A stretch of 46,493 nt of DNA, from the NCBI GenBank assembly GCA_945878525.1, contig CAMCTU010000006.1, positions 1-46,493 on the forward strand, read 5' to 3'. The DNA comes from Sphingobacterium thalpophilum (GTDB lineage Bacteria; Bacteroidota; Bacteroidia; Sphingobacteriales; Sphingobacteriaceae). Made by a program: the position numbers and the translations under genes. Positions 16,201 through 24,511 of this stretch are shown here, in pieces. The notes beneath the pieces were generated by a model. That model was not told the origin of the DNA, made no database searches, and was given only the letters and a program-made list of their open reading frames with translations. The stretch's first letter is position 1; every line of letters begins with the position of its first letter.

Positions 16201-17015
16201 TGATTGATGTTTTACATCTTTTTCCGGCACTCAACACCTCGCTCATTGAGGTTCTCGCCGGACTTGATCGGAAGCAATGGAATAATGACACCTTATGTAA
16301 GCAATGGAAGGTAAAGGATATAGCAGCTCACTTACTGGACAGTGCAATAAGACGTTTAGCGATTGGCAGGGATGCTTATCAGACTGAATTTCCTGAAATA
16401 AAATCTGAACAGGGTCTTCTAAACTATATTAATGAGCTCAATGCAGACTGGGTGCAAGCTTATAAAAGAGTAAGTCCTGAAATCCTTATTGAACAGTTGC
16501 AGCTTACTCAGGTACAAATGCTTGAATATCTACATAGTCTTGATTTGGATGCAAAAGCCATTTTCCCTGTTTCATGGGCAGGTGAAGATATATCCACAAA
16601 CCGTTTTGACTTTGCACGTGAATACACTGAAAGATGGCATCATCAGCAACAGATCAGGCAGGCGGTTGGAGCAAAATCTATAACGGGCAGAGAATTGTAT
16701 AATCCCTTTCTTCAGATTTGTATGCAGGCTTTACCTTATCATTTTAGAAATTTTGAGTATCCTGAAGGTACATTAATCCGGTTAGAGATAGTTGGAGATG
16801 CCGGAGGAGTATGGTCGATTAAAAGAAGAGGATCAGGATGGGAATTCAGCAATGAGTCGGGAGAAATAGCATCTCAGATTTATATTGATCAGAATATTGC
16901 CTGGATACTTTTATCTAAGGGAATAGAAATAAACGAGGCCAAACAATACTGGCAGGTAATTGGTGATCAGGAGATAGGCATGCATGCACTGGACTTACAT
17001 ACATTTATAGTTTAA
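16200..17015 (+). CDS. Maleylpyruvate isomerase N-terminal / DinB-fold family protein
   Basis: A 271-residue cytosolic protein. The N-terminal half is a DinB-like helical bundle of the mycothiol-dependent maleylpyruvate isomerase group, with a metal triad pattern of His44 (AAHLLD) and Glu144...His148 (TERWHHQQ). The C-terminal part (about 180-271) resembles the small domain that follows in these proteins (SCP2-like segment VWSIKRRGSGWEF). In actinobacteria such proteins use mycothiol; Bacteroidota do not make it, so another thiol, possibly bacillithiol, would be the partner. Its start overlaps the aldehyde dehydrogenase stop by one base, and the BstA-like gene follows after 11 bp. Confidence 0.82.
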   Translation: MIDVLHLFPALNTSLIEVLAGLDRKQWNNDTLCKQWKVKDIAAHLLDSAIRRLAIGRDAYQTEFPEIKSEQGLLNYINELNADWVQAYKRVSPEILIEQLQLTQVQMLEYLHSLDLDAKAIFPVSWAGEDISTNRFDFAREYTERWHHQQQIRQAVGAKSITGRELYNPFLQICMQALPYHFRNFEYPEGTLIRLEIVGDAGGVWSIKRRGSGWEFSNESGEIASQIYIDQNIAWILLSKGIEINEAKQYWQVIGDQEIGMHALDLHTFIV

Positions 17016-17026
17016 TAAAAATTATT

Positions 17027-17566
17027 ATGAGCGTTGACTTAGAAATGCTAAGGTTTCCGATTGGGAAATTTAAAATTGAGCCTGTTAAGGAAGAAGACTA
17101 TCCTGGTTTGATTGAGGAATTAGCTGTATTGCCTGGCAAAATAAGGGCCGCAGTAAATGGATTAACAGTCGAACAGCTGGATACTCCATACCGTGAAGGT
17201 GGTTGGACTTTAAGGCAGGTGGTTCATCATTTACCGGATAGTCATTTAAACGCCTATATCCGTTTTAAGTTGGCATTAACCGAAGATGTTCCGGTTATAA
17301 AGCCTTATGAAGAAGGTCTATGGGCTGAATGTTCAGAAGCAAAATATGGGCAGTTAATTGATTCGCTTGATCTTCTTGATAGTTTGCACAGGAGGTGGGT
17401 TTCATTTTTGAAAACCTTGAAACATCAGGATTTTCAAAGGGAATATTTTCATCCTGCTCAGGGAAAGAATTATTTTTTGAGCACAGTCCTTAGTCTGTAT
17501 GTATGGCATGGTAAACATCACCTTGCTCATATAACCGAGACAAAGCAAGCAAATGGGTGGAAATAA
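17027..17566 (+). CDS. BstA/YfiT-like putative bacillithiol transferase or metal-dependent hydrolase
   Basis: A 179-residue DinB-superfamily protein that matches the YfiT/BstA group in length and motif order: LRFPIGKF at the N-terminus, GGWTLRQVVHHLPDSHLN with His67, and LYVWHGKHHLAHI with His161 and His165. In Bacillus YfiT the corresponding three histidines bind a metal, and the BstA group transfers bacillithiol to electrophiles. This supports, but does not prove, that the organism makes bacillithiol. It is the last gene of the amidase-ALDH run and ends at a terminator shared with the convergent OmpA gene. Confidence 0.85.
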   Translation: MSVDLEMLRFPIGKFKIEPVKEEDYPGLIEELAVLPGKIRAAVNGLTVEQLDTPYREGGWTLRQVVHHLPDSHLNAYIRFKLALTEDVPVIKPYEEGLWAECSEAKYGQLIDSLDLLDSLHRRWVSFLKTLKHQDFQREYFHPAQGKNYFLSTVLSLYVWHGKHHLAHITETKQANGWK

Positions 17567-17612
17567 AATGCCCCCATTGCTTTTATCCAACGGGAGCATT
17601 TTTATTTTTTTT
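17565..17612. terminator. Bidirectional terminator between convergent genes
   Basis: The stem AAAATGC-C-CCC pairs with GGG-A-GCATTTT around an 18-base loop and is followed on the plus strand by TTTATTTTTTTT. On the minus strand the AAAATG arm gives a T run as well. It ends both the thiol-transferase run (plus) and the OmpA lipoprotein gene (minus), whose stop lies immediately beyond. Confidence 0.7.
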
Positions 17613-17614
17613 AA

Positions 17615-18295
17615 TTATTGAGCACCTGTTTTAGCTTCGTGTTTCATGGTCTCATTAGCAACGATAACAATTTCAACTCGACGGTTTTGAGCTTTACCTG
17701 CAGCGGTTGAATTATCAGCAATTGGCTCAGTTTCGCCTCTTCCTTCGGTAGTCAAACGGTTAAAGCTGATACCTTGACTATAGGCATAGGCTTTAACTGT
17801 TTCAGCACGTTGTTCTGATAAGCGTTTGTTGTATTCATCAGAACCACTTGAATCGGTATGTCCAACCACTAAGATTGTAGTTTCAGGATTATTTTTAAAC
17901 GTTGTTGCAAGATTTTCGATGTTCATTCGTGCAGCTGATTTCAGGGTATACTGGTTAATATCGAATAATATACCGGATTCAAATTTAACGATGATACCTT
18001 CTCCTTCACGAATTACCTCAGCACTGCGAACTGCATTTTTAATTTCTTCTACCTGGCGGTCCATTTTATGACCTATAATTGCGCCTGCAGTGCCACCGAT
18101 TGCGCCTCCTAGTATTGCACCAACAGCAGTATTTCCAGCTTTTTTACCAATAATTGCACCGATTGTACCACCCGTAGCCGCACCAATTACTGTGCCTTTT
18201 TGCGTTTTAGTTGTGGTAGCACAACTTTGAAATAACATTGACGAAGCAGCGATCGCTAGTCCGAGTGTAGCTATTTTAATCTTTGTATTTTTCAT
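17615..18295 (-). CDS. OmpA family lipoprotein with glycine-zipper segment
   Basis: A 226-residue outer-membrane lipoprotein. The lipobox LFQSC places the lipidated cysteine at residue 25. A glycine-zipper segment follows (about 34-75; GTIGAIIGKKAG, GAIGGTAGAIIG), then a C-terminal OmpA peptidoglycan-binding domain (about 105-210) with the typical VVGHTDSSGSDEYNKRLSEQ and NRRVEIVI motifs. It tethers the outer membrane to peptidoglycan. It is transcribed alone, divergent from the YeeZ-like gene with an 86-bp spacer, and convergent with the BstA-like gene. Confidence 0.93.
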   Translation of the reverse strand: MKNTKIKIATLGLAIAASSMLFQSCATTTKTQKGTVIGAATGGTIGAIIGKKAGNTAVGAILGGAIGGTAGAIIGHKMDRQVEEIKNAVRSAEVIREGEGIIVKFESGILFDINQYTLKSAARMNIENLATTFKNNPETTILVVGHTDSSGSDEYNKRLSEQRAETVKAYAYSQGISFNRLTTEGRGETEPIADNSTAAGKAQNRRVEIVIVANETMKHEAKTGAQ

Positions 18296-18381
18296 GATTA
18301 TTTTTTGTCTTCTTCAATTAAGTCAAACGATATACCAAATTGGATTTAGTTTTTTAGAATGTACTTTTACACTAAACATAT

Positions 18382-19209
18382 ATGAATACTAAGAAGGAAA
18401 TAAACTTATTGGGATGCGGTTGGTTGGGCTTTCCTTTAGCGCTCAATCTAATTTCGCGAGGTTTTGCTATTAAGGGAAGCACAACAAGCCCTGAAAAAAT
18501 GCGGGTGCTAAAAGTAGCAGGTATTGACCCATTTTTAGTACAGTTTGATCAAACTCTTCCTGAACCTAAACTTGAGTCCCTCTTAGATGGAGAAATTCTC
18601 ATTGTTTCTGTGCCTCCGGGAAGAAGAACTGCTGAGGGCCCGGATAATTATAAAAGAATGGGGGAGATACTTTCCTCACAGATACCAAAAAGTAGAGTTT
18701 CGAAATTAATTTTTATTAGCTCAACATCTGTATACTCTGATGGCAATCAGGAATACACAGAAAGCTCTGAGATCTCACCTGAAACATTATCCGGAAAGGT
18801 AATTGCAGAAGTGGAAAAAAGTTTGTTAGCACTTCCAATGAATGTAATAATTTTAAGGTTAGCAGGATTATTTGGGCCTGGTAGGTCACCCGGAAGATTT
18901 TTCTCGGGGAAAACCAATATTCCCAATGGCTTAGCACCTGTAAATATGATACATCAGGATGAGGTCATAGGCATAATCAATGCACTTATTGATTCTGATA
19001 CTGCCAAAGGAGTTTTCATAGGTTCAACGCCTTCTCATCCAAGCAAACAAGAATTCTACACTCTGGCAGCCAGACTTGATAAACTTCCCGAACCGAATTT
19101 CATTCAAGAGAAGTTAAATTGGAAAATTGTGGAAAGTGAAAGGGTGGAAAAGGAATTGGGTTTTTCATATAAATTTCCAAGTCTGATGGCTCGCCTAAAC
19201 CATCCCTGA
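18382..19209 (+). CDS. YeeZ-like NAD(P)-binding protein, SDR/epimerase superfamily
   Basis: A 275-residue cytosolic protein with an N-terminal nucleotide-binding motif LLGCGWLGFPLA (residues 9-20), as in the YeeZ-like group of the extended SDR superfamily. Further motifs are LIFISSTSVYS, the strand with catalytic-type Ser, and ILRLAGLFGPGR. The Tyr-x-x-x-Lys of true epimerases is not clear (SGKVIAEVEK follows where it would lie). Its reaction is unknown. It has its own promoter region in the 86-bp divergent spacer with the OmpA gene. Confidence 0.8.
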   Translation: MNTKKEINLLGCGWLGFPLALNLISRGFAIKGSTTSPEKMRVLKVAGIDPFLVQFDQTLPEPKLESLLDGEILIVSVPPGRRTAEGPDNYKRMGEILSSQIPKSRVSKLIFISSTSVYSDGNQEYTESSEISPETLSGKVIAEVEKSLLALPMNVIILRLAGLFGPGRSPGRFFSGKTNIPNGLAPVNMIHQDEVIGIINALIDSDTAKGVFIGSTPSHPSKQEFYTLAARLDKLPEPNFIQEKLNWKIVESERVEKELGFSYKFPSLMARLNHP

Positions 19210-19398
19210 ATTTTTAATAAGCAGATGAAGCTAAAGATTTTTGATGAACTGGCTTAAAGAAGATCGGGCATCATAGAAATTTGCCTACCCAAATTTTTAT
19301 ACATCTTTCATATTCTTTACTTAAATTTATATCTTAACTAATTATAAGGAATGTCGAAGATTTGATTTCTCCAATGCATTTCTCGTTTGGGTATTTAT

Positions 19399-20622
19399 AT
19401 GAATAAGTTTTTTACTTTTTTTAGCCTTCTATTCTTTTTTAGCACCTATTCTGAGGCCGTTCAACCAGATTCTTCAGTAATTAGGCGCTTAAATGAATTG
19501 TCGGTGATGGTTCATAAAAAGTACGCACCTGACAGAAGAGTAGAATTTTATCAATTAATACAGCAAAATTCAAATCCATTAACTTTTAAGCTTGAATTTA
19601 GCAGGCCTGAATCGGCAACTGAGTTAAAGGCTTTATTGAGTGCCGAAAACCTTCCTGTTCAAATTAATGAAGTGCTTCTTCCTTCAAAAGATCTTGGAGA
19701 AAAGATTTACGGTATTGCAAATTTATCAGTCATAAATACAAGATATGGTCCTGATCATGCAGCAGAAATGGCTACTCAGGCCGGATTAGGAACACCACTT
19801 AAGATTCTAAAAAAGGAAAGGGGACATTATTTTGTACGCACACCTGACAATTACCTTTCCTGGACAGAATCTGCCGGTGTGACTCTTTTAACTAAAACAG
19901 AATTTGAGAACTGGCAAACATCAGAAAAATTAATTTATACTGATCTATACGGTCAGGCTTATTCGGAGGCATCTGAGACATCTTTACCTGTTTCTGATCT
20001 TGTTGCGGGTAATATCATGCAATTAATCAGTGAATCGAACGGGTTTTATAAGATTTCCTTTCCCGATAAACGACTGGCTTATATCTCAGTAAAAAAGGCC
20101 CGGTTGTTTGATCAGTGGAAAGATCTTCCTGATCCGAGTGCAGAAGAGATTCTAACAACTGCAAGGAATTTCTTAGGTATTCCATATCTGTGGGGCGGTA
20201 CTTCAATAAAGGGTTTGGATTGTAGTGGTTTTACAAAAACAAGCTATTTTCTGAATGGTATTATAATTCCAAGGGATGCTTCACAACAGGCATTGGTGGG
20301 TGACAAATTAGACATCCATGAGGGAGACACTGTAAATATTGCCAAATCATTGAAAACCCTTAAAGCTGGTGATCTATTATTTTTTGCTGTAAATAAGCAA
20401 ACCAAGCGTGTAACTCATACAGCTATTTATATTGGCAATGGTGAATTTATTCAGGCTGCTGGTTTGGTACGAATTAACAGTATGATCAAGGGGGCTAAAA
20501 ATTACGATGATTTTCAATCCAGAACAATGGTGGGTGCTCGCAGGATGCTTACTGCAATTGGTGAACCTGAAGTTACAAGAGTAAATAAACATCCTTATTA
20601 TCAGAGGATTATCAATCAATAA
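19399..20622 (+). CDS. NlpC/P60 family cell-wall hydrolase with SH3-like region, exported
   Basis: The ATG at 19399 begins a signal peptide (MNKFFTFFSLLFFFSTYSEA); a TTG 12 bp upstream is a weaker option. The 407-residue protein has two SH3-like stretches (about 105-240, including VINTRYGPDHAAEM and VSDLVAGNIMQLI) and a C-terminal C40 peptidase domain. The catalytic cysteine is Cys275 (LDCSGF) and the histidine is His340 (RVTHTAIYIG); the third position, usually His, is Gln in GEFIQAAG, which is allowed in some members. It likely cleaves D-Glu-diaminopimelate bonds in peptidoglycan stems, in turnover or recycling. The RRM gene follows after 24 bp. Confidence 0.9.
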   Translation: MNKFFTFFSLLFFFSTYSEAVQPDSSVIRRLNELSVMVHKKYAPDRRVEFYQLIQQNSNPLTFKLEFSRPESATELKALLSAENLPVQINEVLLPSKDLGEKIYGIANLSVINTRYGPDHAAEMATQAGLGTPLKILKKERGHYFVRTPDNYLSWTESAGVTLLTKTEFENWQTSEKLIYTDLYGQAYSEASETSLPVSDLVAGNIMQLISESNGFYKISFPDKRLAYISVKKARLFDQWKDLPDPSAEEILTTARNFLGIPYLWGGTSIKGLDCSGFTKTSYFLNGIIIPRDASQQALVGDKLDIHEGDTVNIAKSLKTLKAGDLLFFAVNKQTKRVTHTAIYIGNGEFIQAAGLVRINSMIKGAKNYDDFQSRTMVGARRMLTAIGEPEVTRVNKHPYYQRIINQ

Positions 20623-20646
20623 TTATAAACTAATCAAATAAATTAT

Positions 20647-20907
20647 ATGAACATTTTCGTTGGAGGACTTCCTTTTAAAGTAGATGAAAGAGAGTTAAGA
20701 GAAATTTTTGAAAAATACGGTGAACTTACTTCCGTAAAACTGATCATTGATAAGCAAAGCGGACGCAGTAAAGGCTTTGGTTTTGTTGAAATGGCAGATG
20801 ATGAAGCTGGGCAGCAGGCAATTTCTGCTCTTGATGGTACTGAATTATATGGCCGTACCATTGGAGTAAGAGTTTCTGAAGATAAAAAACCGGATAAAAG
20901 GTATTGA
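20647..20907 (+). CDS. Single-RRM RNA-binding protein
   Basis: An 86-residue protein that is one RNA-recognition motif: RNP2 IFVGGL at residues 3-8 and RNP1 KGFGFVEM at 42-49, with aromatic residues at the RNA-stacking positions. Such small RRM proteins are abundant in Bacteroidota and cyanobacteria, bind single-stranded RNA and have been linked to post-transcriptional control. The short acidic-basic tail (EDKKPDKRY) is typical. It lies 24 bp behind the NlpC gene and is followed by a weak A/T-only hairpin at about 20909-20925 with a T-rich stretch, which may end the transcript. Confidence 0.93.
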   Translation: MNIFVGGLPFKVDERELREIFEKYGELTSVKLIIDKQSGRSKGFGFVEMADDEAGQQAISALDGTELYGRTIGVRVSEDKKPDKRY

Positions 20908-20908
20908 G

Positions 20909-20940
20909 TTATTAATCTTTAATAATTTTATATTTTTATT
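20909..20940 (+). terminator. Weak terminator behind the RRM gene
   Basis: TTATTAA and TTAATAA form a 7-bp A/T-only stem around TCT, followed by TTTTATATTTTTATTT. The missing GC pairs make it weak. Confidence 0.4.
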
Positions 20941-21086
20941 TGGGAACAGAAATTGATACAATAGTTACAGATTTGATTTTAGAATTGTCAACTTGGATGG
21001 TGCTATTTTTTGGGTTCTAGAATCATATTTATGGTAACATTTGAATAGCAATTGCCAAAAATTTAAATTCAAACCAAGTAAATTAC

Positions 21087-21094
21087 TATTTTTG
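21087..21094 (+). promoter_or_regulatory. Candidate -7 box TATTTTTG upstream of the DUF1573 gene
   Basis: The octamer fits the Bacteroidota TAnnTTTG -7 consensus. A partial -33 match (TTTA at 21062-21065) lies 21 bp upstream. The leader would be about 70 nt. The spacing is acceptable but the -33 element is imperfect. Confidence 0.35.
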
Positions 21095-21173
21095 ATTACT
21101 AGGATTCTGATTGATAAATAACTGCAGATTCCTGTTTAATTGACAAACAATTATAAAAAACTGTTTAATCATT

Positions 21174-21566
21174 ATGAAAAAATTAATCATTCTTTGCAGC
21201 GTCGTATTTTCATTTGCAGCTGTGACAGCATTTAATGTTGTCGAAAAGGCTGAGTTCAAATTCGAGAAAGAAACGCATGATTTTGGCAAAATTCCTCAGG
21301 GAAAGCCGGTAAATGTTGAGTTCAAATTTGCCAATATAGGCGACGAGCCGTTAATCATAAGTAATATTGAGAGTGTATGTGGCTGTACTGTACCTAAATA
21401 TACCAGCACACCGGTATTGAAAGGACAATCAGGTTCAATAACTGTTACTTACAATGCAGCGGCGATTGCCCCATTTAGTAAAGGTTTAACGATCAAGTCG
21501 AATGCCAAGACTCCAATAAAAGTGATTTACATCAAAGGTGAAGTTGTCTCTGCGCCTGCAGAGTAA
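21174..21566 (+). CDS. DUF1573 domain protein, exported
   Basis: A 130-residue protein with a signal peptide (about residues 1-19, MKKLIILCSVVFSFAAVTA) and one DUF1573 domain: THDFGKIPQGKPVNVEFKF, then NIESVCGCTVP, which holds the conserved Cys pair, and GLTIKSNAKTP. The fold is an immunoglobulin-like ASH/MSP-type beta sandwich. Function is unknown; the family is very common in Bacteroidota. It stands alone, with a terminator directly behind it. Confidence 0.9.
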   Translation: MKKLIILCSVVFSFAAVTAFNVVEKAEFKFEKETHDFGKIPQGKPVNVEFKFANIGDEPLIISNIESVCGCTVPKYTSTPVLKGQSGSITVTYNAAAIAPFSKGLTIKSNAKTPIKVIYIKGEVVSAPAE

Positions 21567-21583
21567 TTCCAATTTTTAAGGAC

Positions 21584-21618
21584 AAGACCTGTGAATAGAT
21601 TTCATAGGTCTTTTTTGT
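21584..21618 (+). terminator. Rho-independent terminator of the DUF1573 gene
   Basis: AAGACCT-G-TGAA pairs with TTCA-T-AGGTCTT around a five-base loop, followed by TTTTTTGTT. It starts 18 bp behind the stop codon. Confidence 0.8.
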
Positions 21619-22073
21619 TGTCTAAAGCTGAATTCGACATAAGATTGTCCTCATCTTACTGACACTGCAAAATTCTATCGTGGTTTAGTAAGCAGTGTCT
21701 GTAACTCTTCGATCGTACCAATCCCGTGAGCTACTGTTATTTTTAATACGGATTTAGCAAATATCATGAAATTCAGTGCTGCTAAAAATGCACCACTGAA
21801 ACACCCTGAGGTGTATACCAGATGTTAATCCTAATCTGCCGGGTTGTACGTCCCAAATGAAAAAAAGGTTTGGGTAAAATAAACCTTGCCGGAGGAGATA
21901 GCTTCCGGCCATTCGTAATTTGAAATGGAACGCAATTTTTTACCGGAACTATTCCGTAGGAAAGGGCTGGTGCAACCTATAAGACACAGAATTTGGTTTC
22001 AAAAATCAAATATTTTGTTTCAAGAGCCTTACCTGAACAATTATTGCCATTCCTTAAATCGGATTCAGAAATC
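21619..22073. other. Convergent gap, no intact gene
   Basis: Between the DUF1573 terminator and the SMP-30 stop there is no intact gene. The gap holds copy A of the diverged dispersed repeat (21734-22062) and a separate 8-bp inverted repeat GACACTGC...GCAGTGTC at 21661-21699. A 49-codon open stretch on the minus strand (21675-21824) overlaps the repeat; I treat it as a possible coding relic, not a gene. Confidence 0.6.
21734..22062 (-). repeat. Diverged dispersed repeat, copy A
   Basis: About 329 bp aligned by eye with copy B at 35821-36155. Shared blocks are a 17-mer starting TAAAATAAACC at 21875, the 17-mer ATTCGTAATTTGAAATG at 21911, CCGTAGGAAAGG at 21954, GAGCCTTA, CCTTAAA, and, at the left side, CATGAAATT-type sequence. 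A hairpin with arms GCCGGA/TCCGGC (21888-21893, 21904-21909) is present in both copies although the sequence between differs. On the minus strand it begins 12 bp behind the SMP-30 stop. Confidence 0.75.
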
Positions 22074-22982
22074 TTAAATTCCCCTGACCTTCATTTTCAG
22101 GGTGTACACTGATTTGCTGGCAGTGATGAACAAAACATCCCTGTTTTTTCCTCCAAAACAAACATTTGCGGTTGACGCAGGAATTTCAATATGCTCTATT
22201 TTTTTACCCTCTGGATTAATAACTGTTACCCCACCCCTGCCGGTTAAATAAAGATTACCCCGATTGTCTAAAGTCATTCCGTCTGATCCCTGATCAAAAA
22301 ATAAGCGTCGGTTAAATAATTTCCCTTTTTTTCCGATATCATATTTATACGTTTTTTTATCACCTATATCAGCAACAAATAGGTTTTTCCCATCAGCTGA
22401 ACCTATTATTCCATTAGGTCTTACAAAATTACTGTCAAGTAGAAAGGCTGTTTTTGAACCTTTAGGAAAGTAGTAAACACTCTGGTTACTCAGATCGGGT
22501 TTTTTTCGTTCCCAATATGGCCGCTGATAATATGGGTCTGTAAAAAATATTCCTCCTTTGGTATCTATCCAGAGATCATTTGGACCATTAAAGCGTTTGC
22601 CTTCAAAATTATCAAGCAAGACTTTTACTTTTTTATCGGGACTTATCTGCCAGATTTCATTTTTTTCATCTGCGGCAGTAATCAAATTCCCCTTTTTATC
22701 GAAATACATTCCGTCGGAATGCCCCGTTTTATCCATGAAAAGACTTAATTCACCTTCAGTACTGTATTTCCAGATCTTTCCTTCAACGATATCGGTAAAG
22801 AAAACATCCCCGTTTTTATTTACAGCTGGTCCTTCAGTAAATTTGAACTGATCTGATATTAAAACCGGTTTTGCGTTTTCTGCAATAATACCTGACTTTT
22901 CATCCTGTGGATTTTTAAAGGTGGAAGCGCTTAAATTCCAGAAGGTAAGTGGTATTAGCATGCTTTGGAATAAGAATCTCAT
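22074..22982 (-). CDS. SMP-30/gluconolactonase-type protein, exported
   Basis: A 302-residue six-bladed beta-propeller of the SMP-30/gluconolaconase/LRE group, with an N-terminal hydrophobic leader (about residues 1-20). Repeated blade motifs are visible: FTEGPAVNKNGDVFFTD, NGPNDLWIDTKGGIFFTDP and VRPNGIIGSADGKNLFVAD; these hold the Glu, Asn and Asp positions used for the divalent metal in lactonases. It probably opens a sugar lactone in the periplasm. It is last in the cphA-led minus-strand run, 19 bp behind the SDR gene. Confidence 0.88.
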   Translation of the reverse strand: MRFLFQSMLIPLTFWNLSASTFKNPQDEKSGIIAENAKPVLISDQFKFTEGPAVNKNGDVFFTDIVEGKIWKYSTEGELSLFMDKTGHSDGMYFDKKGNLITAADEKNEIWQISPDKKVKVLLDNFEGKRFNGPNDLWIDTKGGIFFTDPYYQRPYWERKKPDLSNQSVYYFPKGSKTAFLLDSNFVRPNGIIGSADGKNLFVADIGDKKTYKYDIGKKGKLFNRRLFFDQGSDGMTLDNRGNLYLTGRGGVTVINPEGKKIEHIEIPASTANVCFGGKNRDVLFITASKSVYTLKMKVRGI

Positions 22983-23001
22983 AATGCTTATAATTTATTG
23001 G

Positions 23002-23787
23002 TTATAATGAAGGAGTTTTACCGCCATCAACAGGTAAATTGATGCCATTAATATAGGAAGCAGCAGGGCTTGCCAGAAATGCAATTGCTGCTGCCACCTC
23101 GTTAGAATCAGCTATTCTGCCTGCAGGTATAGTACTGATCATGTCAATTTGTACCTCTTCCTTTGTTTTACTCTCGCGTTTCGCAATAGTAGAGATGATC
23201 GATTCCAGTCTGCCAGTCATGGTATAACCTGGTAAAATATTATTCACCGTAATCCCAAATGGTCCCAGCTCAAGCGCCAGTGTTTTAGCCCAGCTCGCAA
23301 CAGCACCCCGAATAGTATTAGAAACTCCCAGACCTTTTAATGGTGTTTTTACTGAAGTAGATATAATATTGATAATACGTCCGAATTTATTTTTTTTCAT
23401 GCCCGGCGAAATGGCCTGTACCAGTATTTGGTTACAGACCAGATGCATGTTAAATGCATTGATAAACTCATCCGTTCCGGCATCAATAGCCTGCCCACCT
23501 GCAGGGCCTCCGGTATTATTGATTAAGATATCGATTGGATTATTGATTAAATACTCATTAATGATATTTTTCAGCTGATTCTGATCCTGGAAATCGGCAA
23601 CCAGATAGTGGTGATTCTGATTCTGATTTACAGGCAAATCCTGAAGCACTTCCTTGAGTTTATCTTCATTGCGGGACAAAAGTGTAATATCAGCGCCAAG
23701 TAAAGCAAGTTCCATGGCACTGGATCTACCAATTCCTTGGGTGCTACCACATACCAAGGCTCTTTTTCCGGTCAAATCTAAATTCAT
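23002..23787 (-). CDS. SDR family protein with atypical catalytic site
   Basis: A 261-residue classical short-chain dehydrogenase/reductase fold. The cofactor motif GSTQGIG (residues 14-20) and NNTGG (90-94) are intact, and the catalytic serine is Ser143 (IISTS). At the place of the YxxxK motif the sequence is SNTIR: Ser156 replaces Tyr and Arg160 replaces Lys. The tail PVDGGKTPSL is normal. This substitution defines a subgroup of SDR proteins that are often annotated as oxidoreductases; normal hydride chemistry with Tyr as acid/base is unlikely. Spacing of 21 bp to the ABC gene and 19 bp to the SMP-30 gene indicates an operon. Confidence 0.85.
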   Translation of the reverse strand: MNLDLTGKRALVCGSTQGIGRSSAMELALLGADITLLSRNEDKLKEVLQDLPVNQNQNHHYLVADFQDQNQLKNIINEYLINNPIDILINNTGGPAGGQAIDAGTDEFINAFNMHLVCNQILVQAISPGMKKNKFGRIINIISTSVKTPLKGLGVSNTIRGAVASWAKTLALELGPFGITVNNILPGYTMTGRLESIISTIAKRESKTKEEVQIDMISTIPAGRIADSNEVAAAIAFLASPAASYINGINLPVDGGKTPSL

Positions 23788-23808
23788 ATCAATGGCGCTA
23801 CAGACAGG

Positions 23809-24510
23809 TTAAGATAATACTGAAAAATACTGCTCCAATTCCTGAAGCGTATTTGAGTTTGTCGCAATATCTTTGATTATTTTTCCTTTTTCCATTAATA
23901 AAATGCGTTCACAAACATCCGTTAAATGATTAAGGTCGTGGCTGGAAATGATTGTTGTAATCTGCTTCTCTTTGCAGATATCTTTAACCATATTCTTCAA
24001 GCGGATTTGAGTACTGGGATCTATATTTGCGAAGGGCTCATCAAGCATTAGAATTTGAGGGTTCTGAATCATACACGAAGCAACCCCAACTTTAGTTTGG
24101 TTACCTTTAGAAAGGTCGCGGATATATTTTCCTTTCTTTAAGATCTCACCATTAAAAAAATCTGCAAATGCAGGGAGTTCAGAATCAACCTGAACTTTGC
24201 TTTTATTATGGAGGCCACCAATAAAATGAAAATATTCTTCTGGTGTCAAATAGTCAATCAGAAATCCTTCATCAAGATATGAGGCGGTATAGTCTTTCCA
24301 TGATTCATTTTCTGCAACATTTTTTTCATCCGAAAGGACTTCACCTGAATCAGGTCTGATCAAATCGAGCATCATCCGGAAAAGGGTTGTTTTACCTGCC
24401 CCATTATTTCCAACAAGTCCGATCGTTTCTCCTCTTTTAATCGTTAATTCTGGAATATTGACAACCGTTACTCCGTTATATTGCTTTTTTAGATTACTTA
24501 TCCCAATCAT
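23809..24510 (-). CDS. ABC transporter ATP-binding protein
   Basis: A 233-residue ATPase with Walker A GNNGAGKTT (34-42), signature LSKGNQTKVG (133-142), Walker B ILMLDEP (153-159), the D-loop ANIDPS and the switch histidine in SSHDLNHL. It belongs with the DUF5687 membrane protein encoded 1 bp upstream, forming an ABC-2-like exporter or membrane-modifying complex. The cargo is unknown. Confidence 0.93.
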   Translation of the reverse strand: MIGISNLKKQYNGVTVVNIPELTIKRGETIGLVGNNGAGKTTLFRMMLDLIRPDSGEVLSDEKNVAENESWKDYTASYLDEGFLIDYLTPEEYFHFIGGLHNKSKVQVDSELPAFADFFNGEILKKGKYIRDLSKGNQTKVGVASCMIQNPQILMLDEPFANIDPSTQIRLKNMVKDICKEKQITTIISSHDLNHLTDVCERILLMEKGKIIKDIATNSNTLQELEQYFSVLS

Positions 24511-24511
24511 A

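Noticed and set aside
21675-21824. 49-codon open stretch on the minus strand in the DUF1573/SMP-30 gap
   Set aside because: Open stretches of this size are expected by chance, there is no good start, no recognised family, and the partly homologous copy B is interrupted. Kept only as a possible relic within the dispersed repeat.
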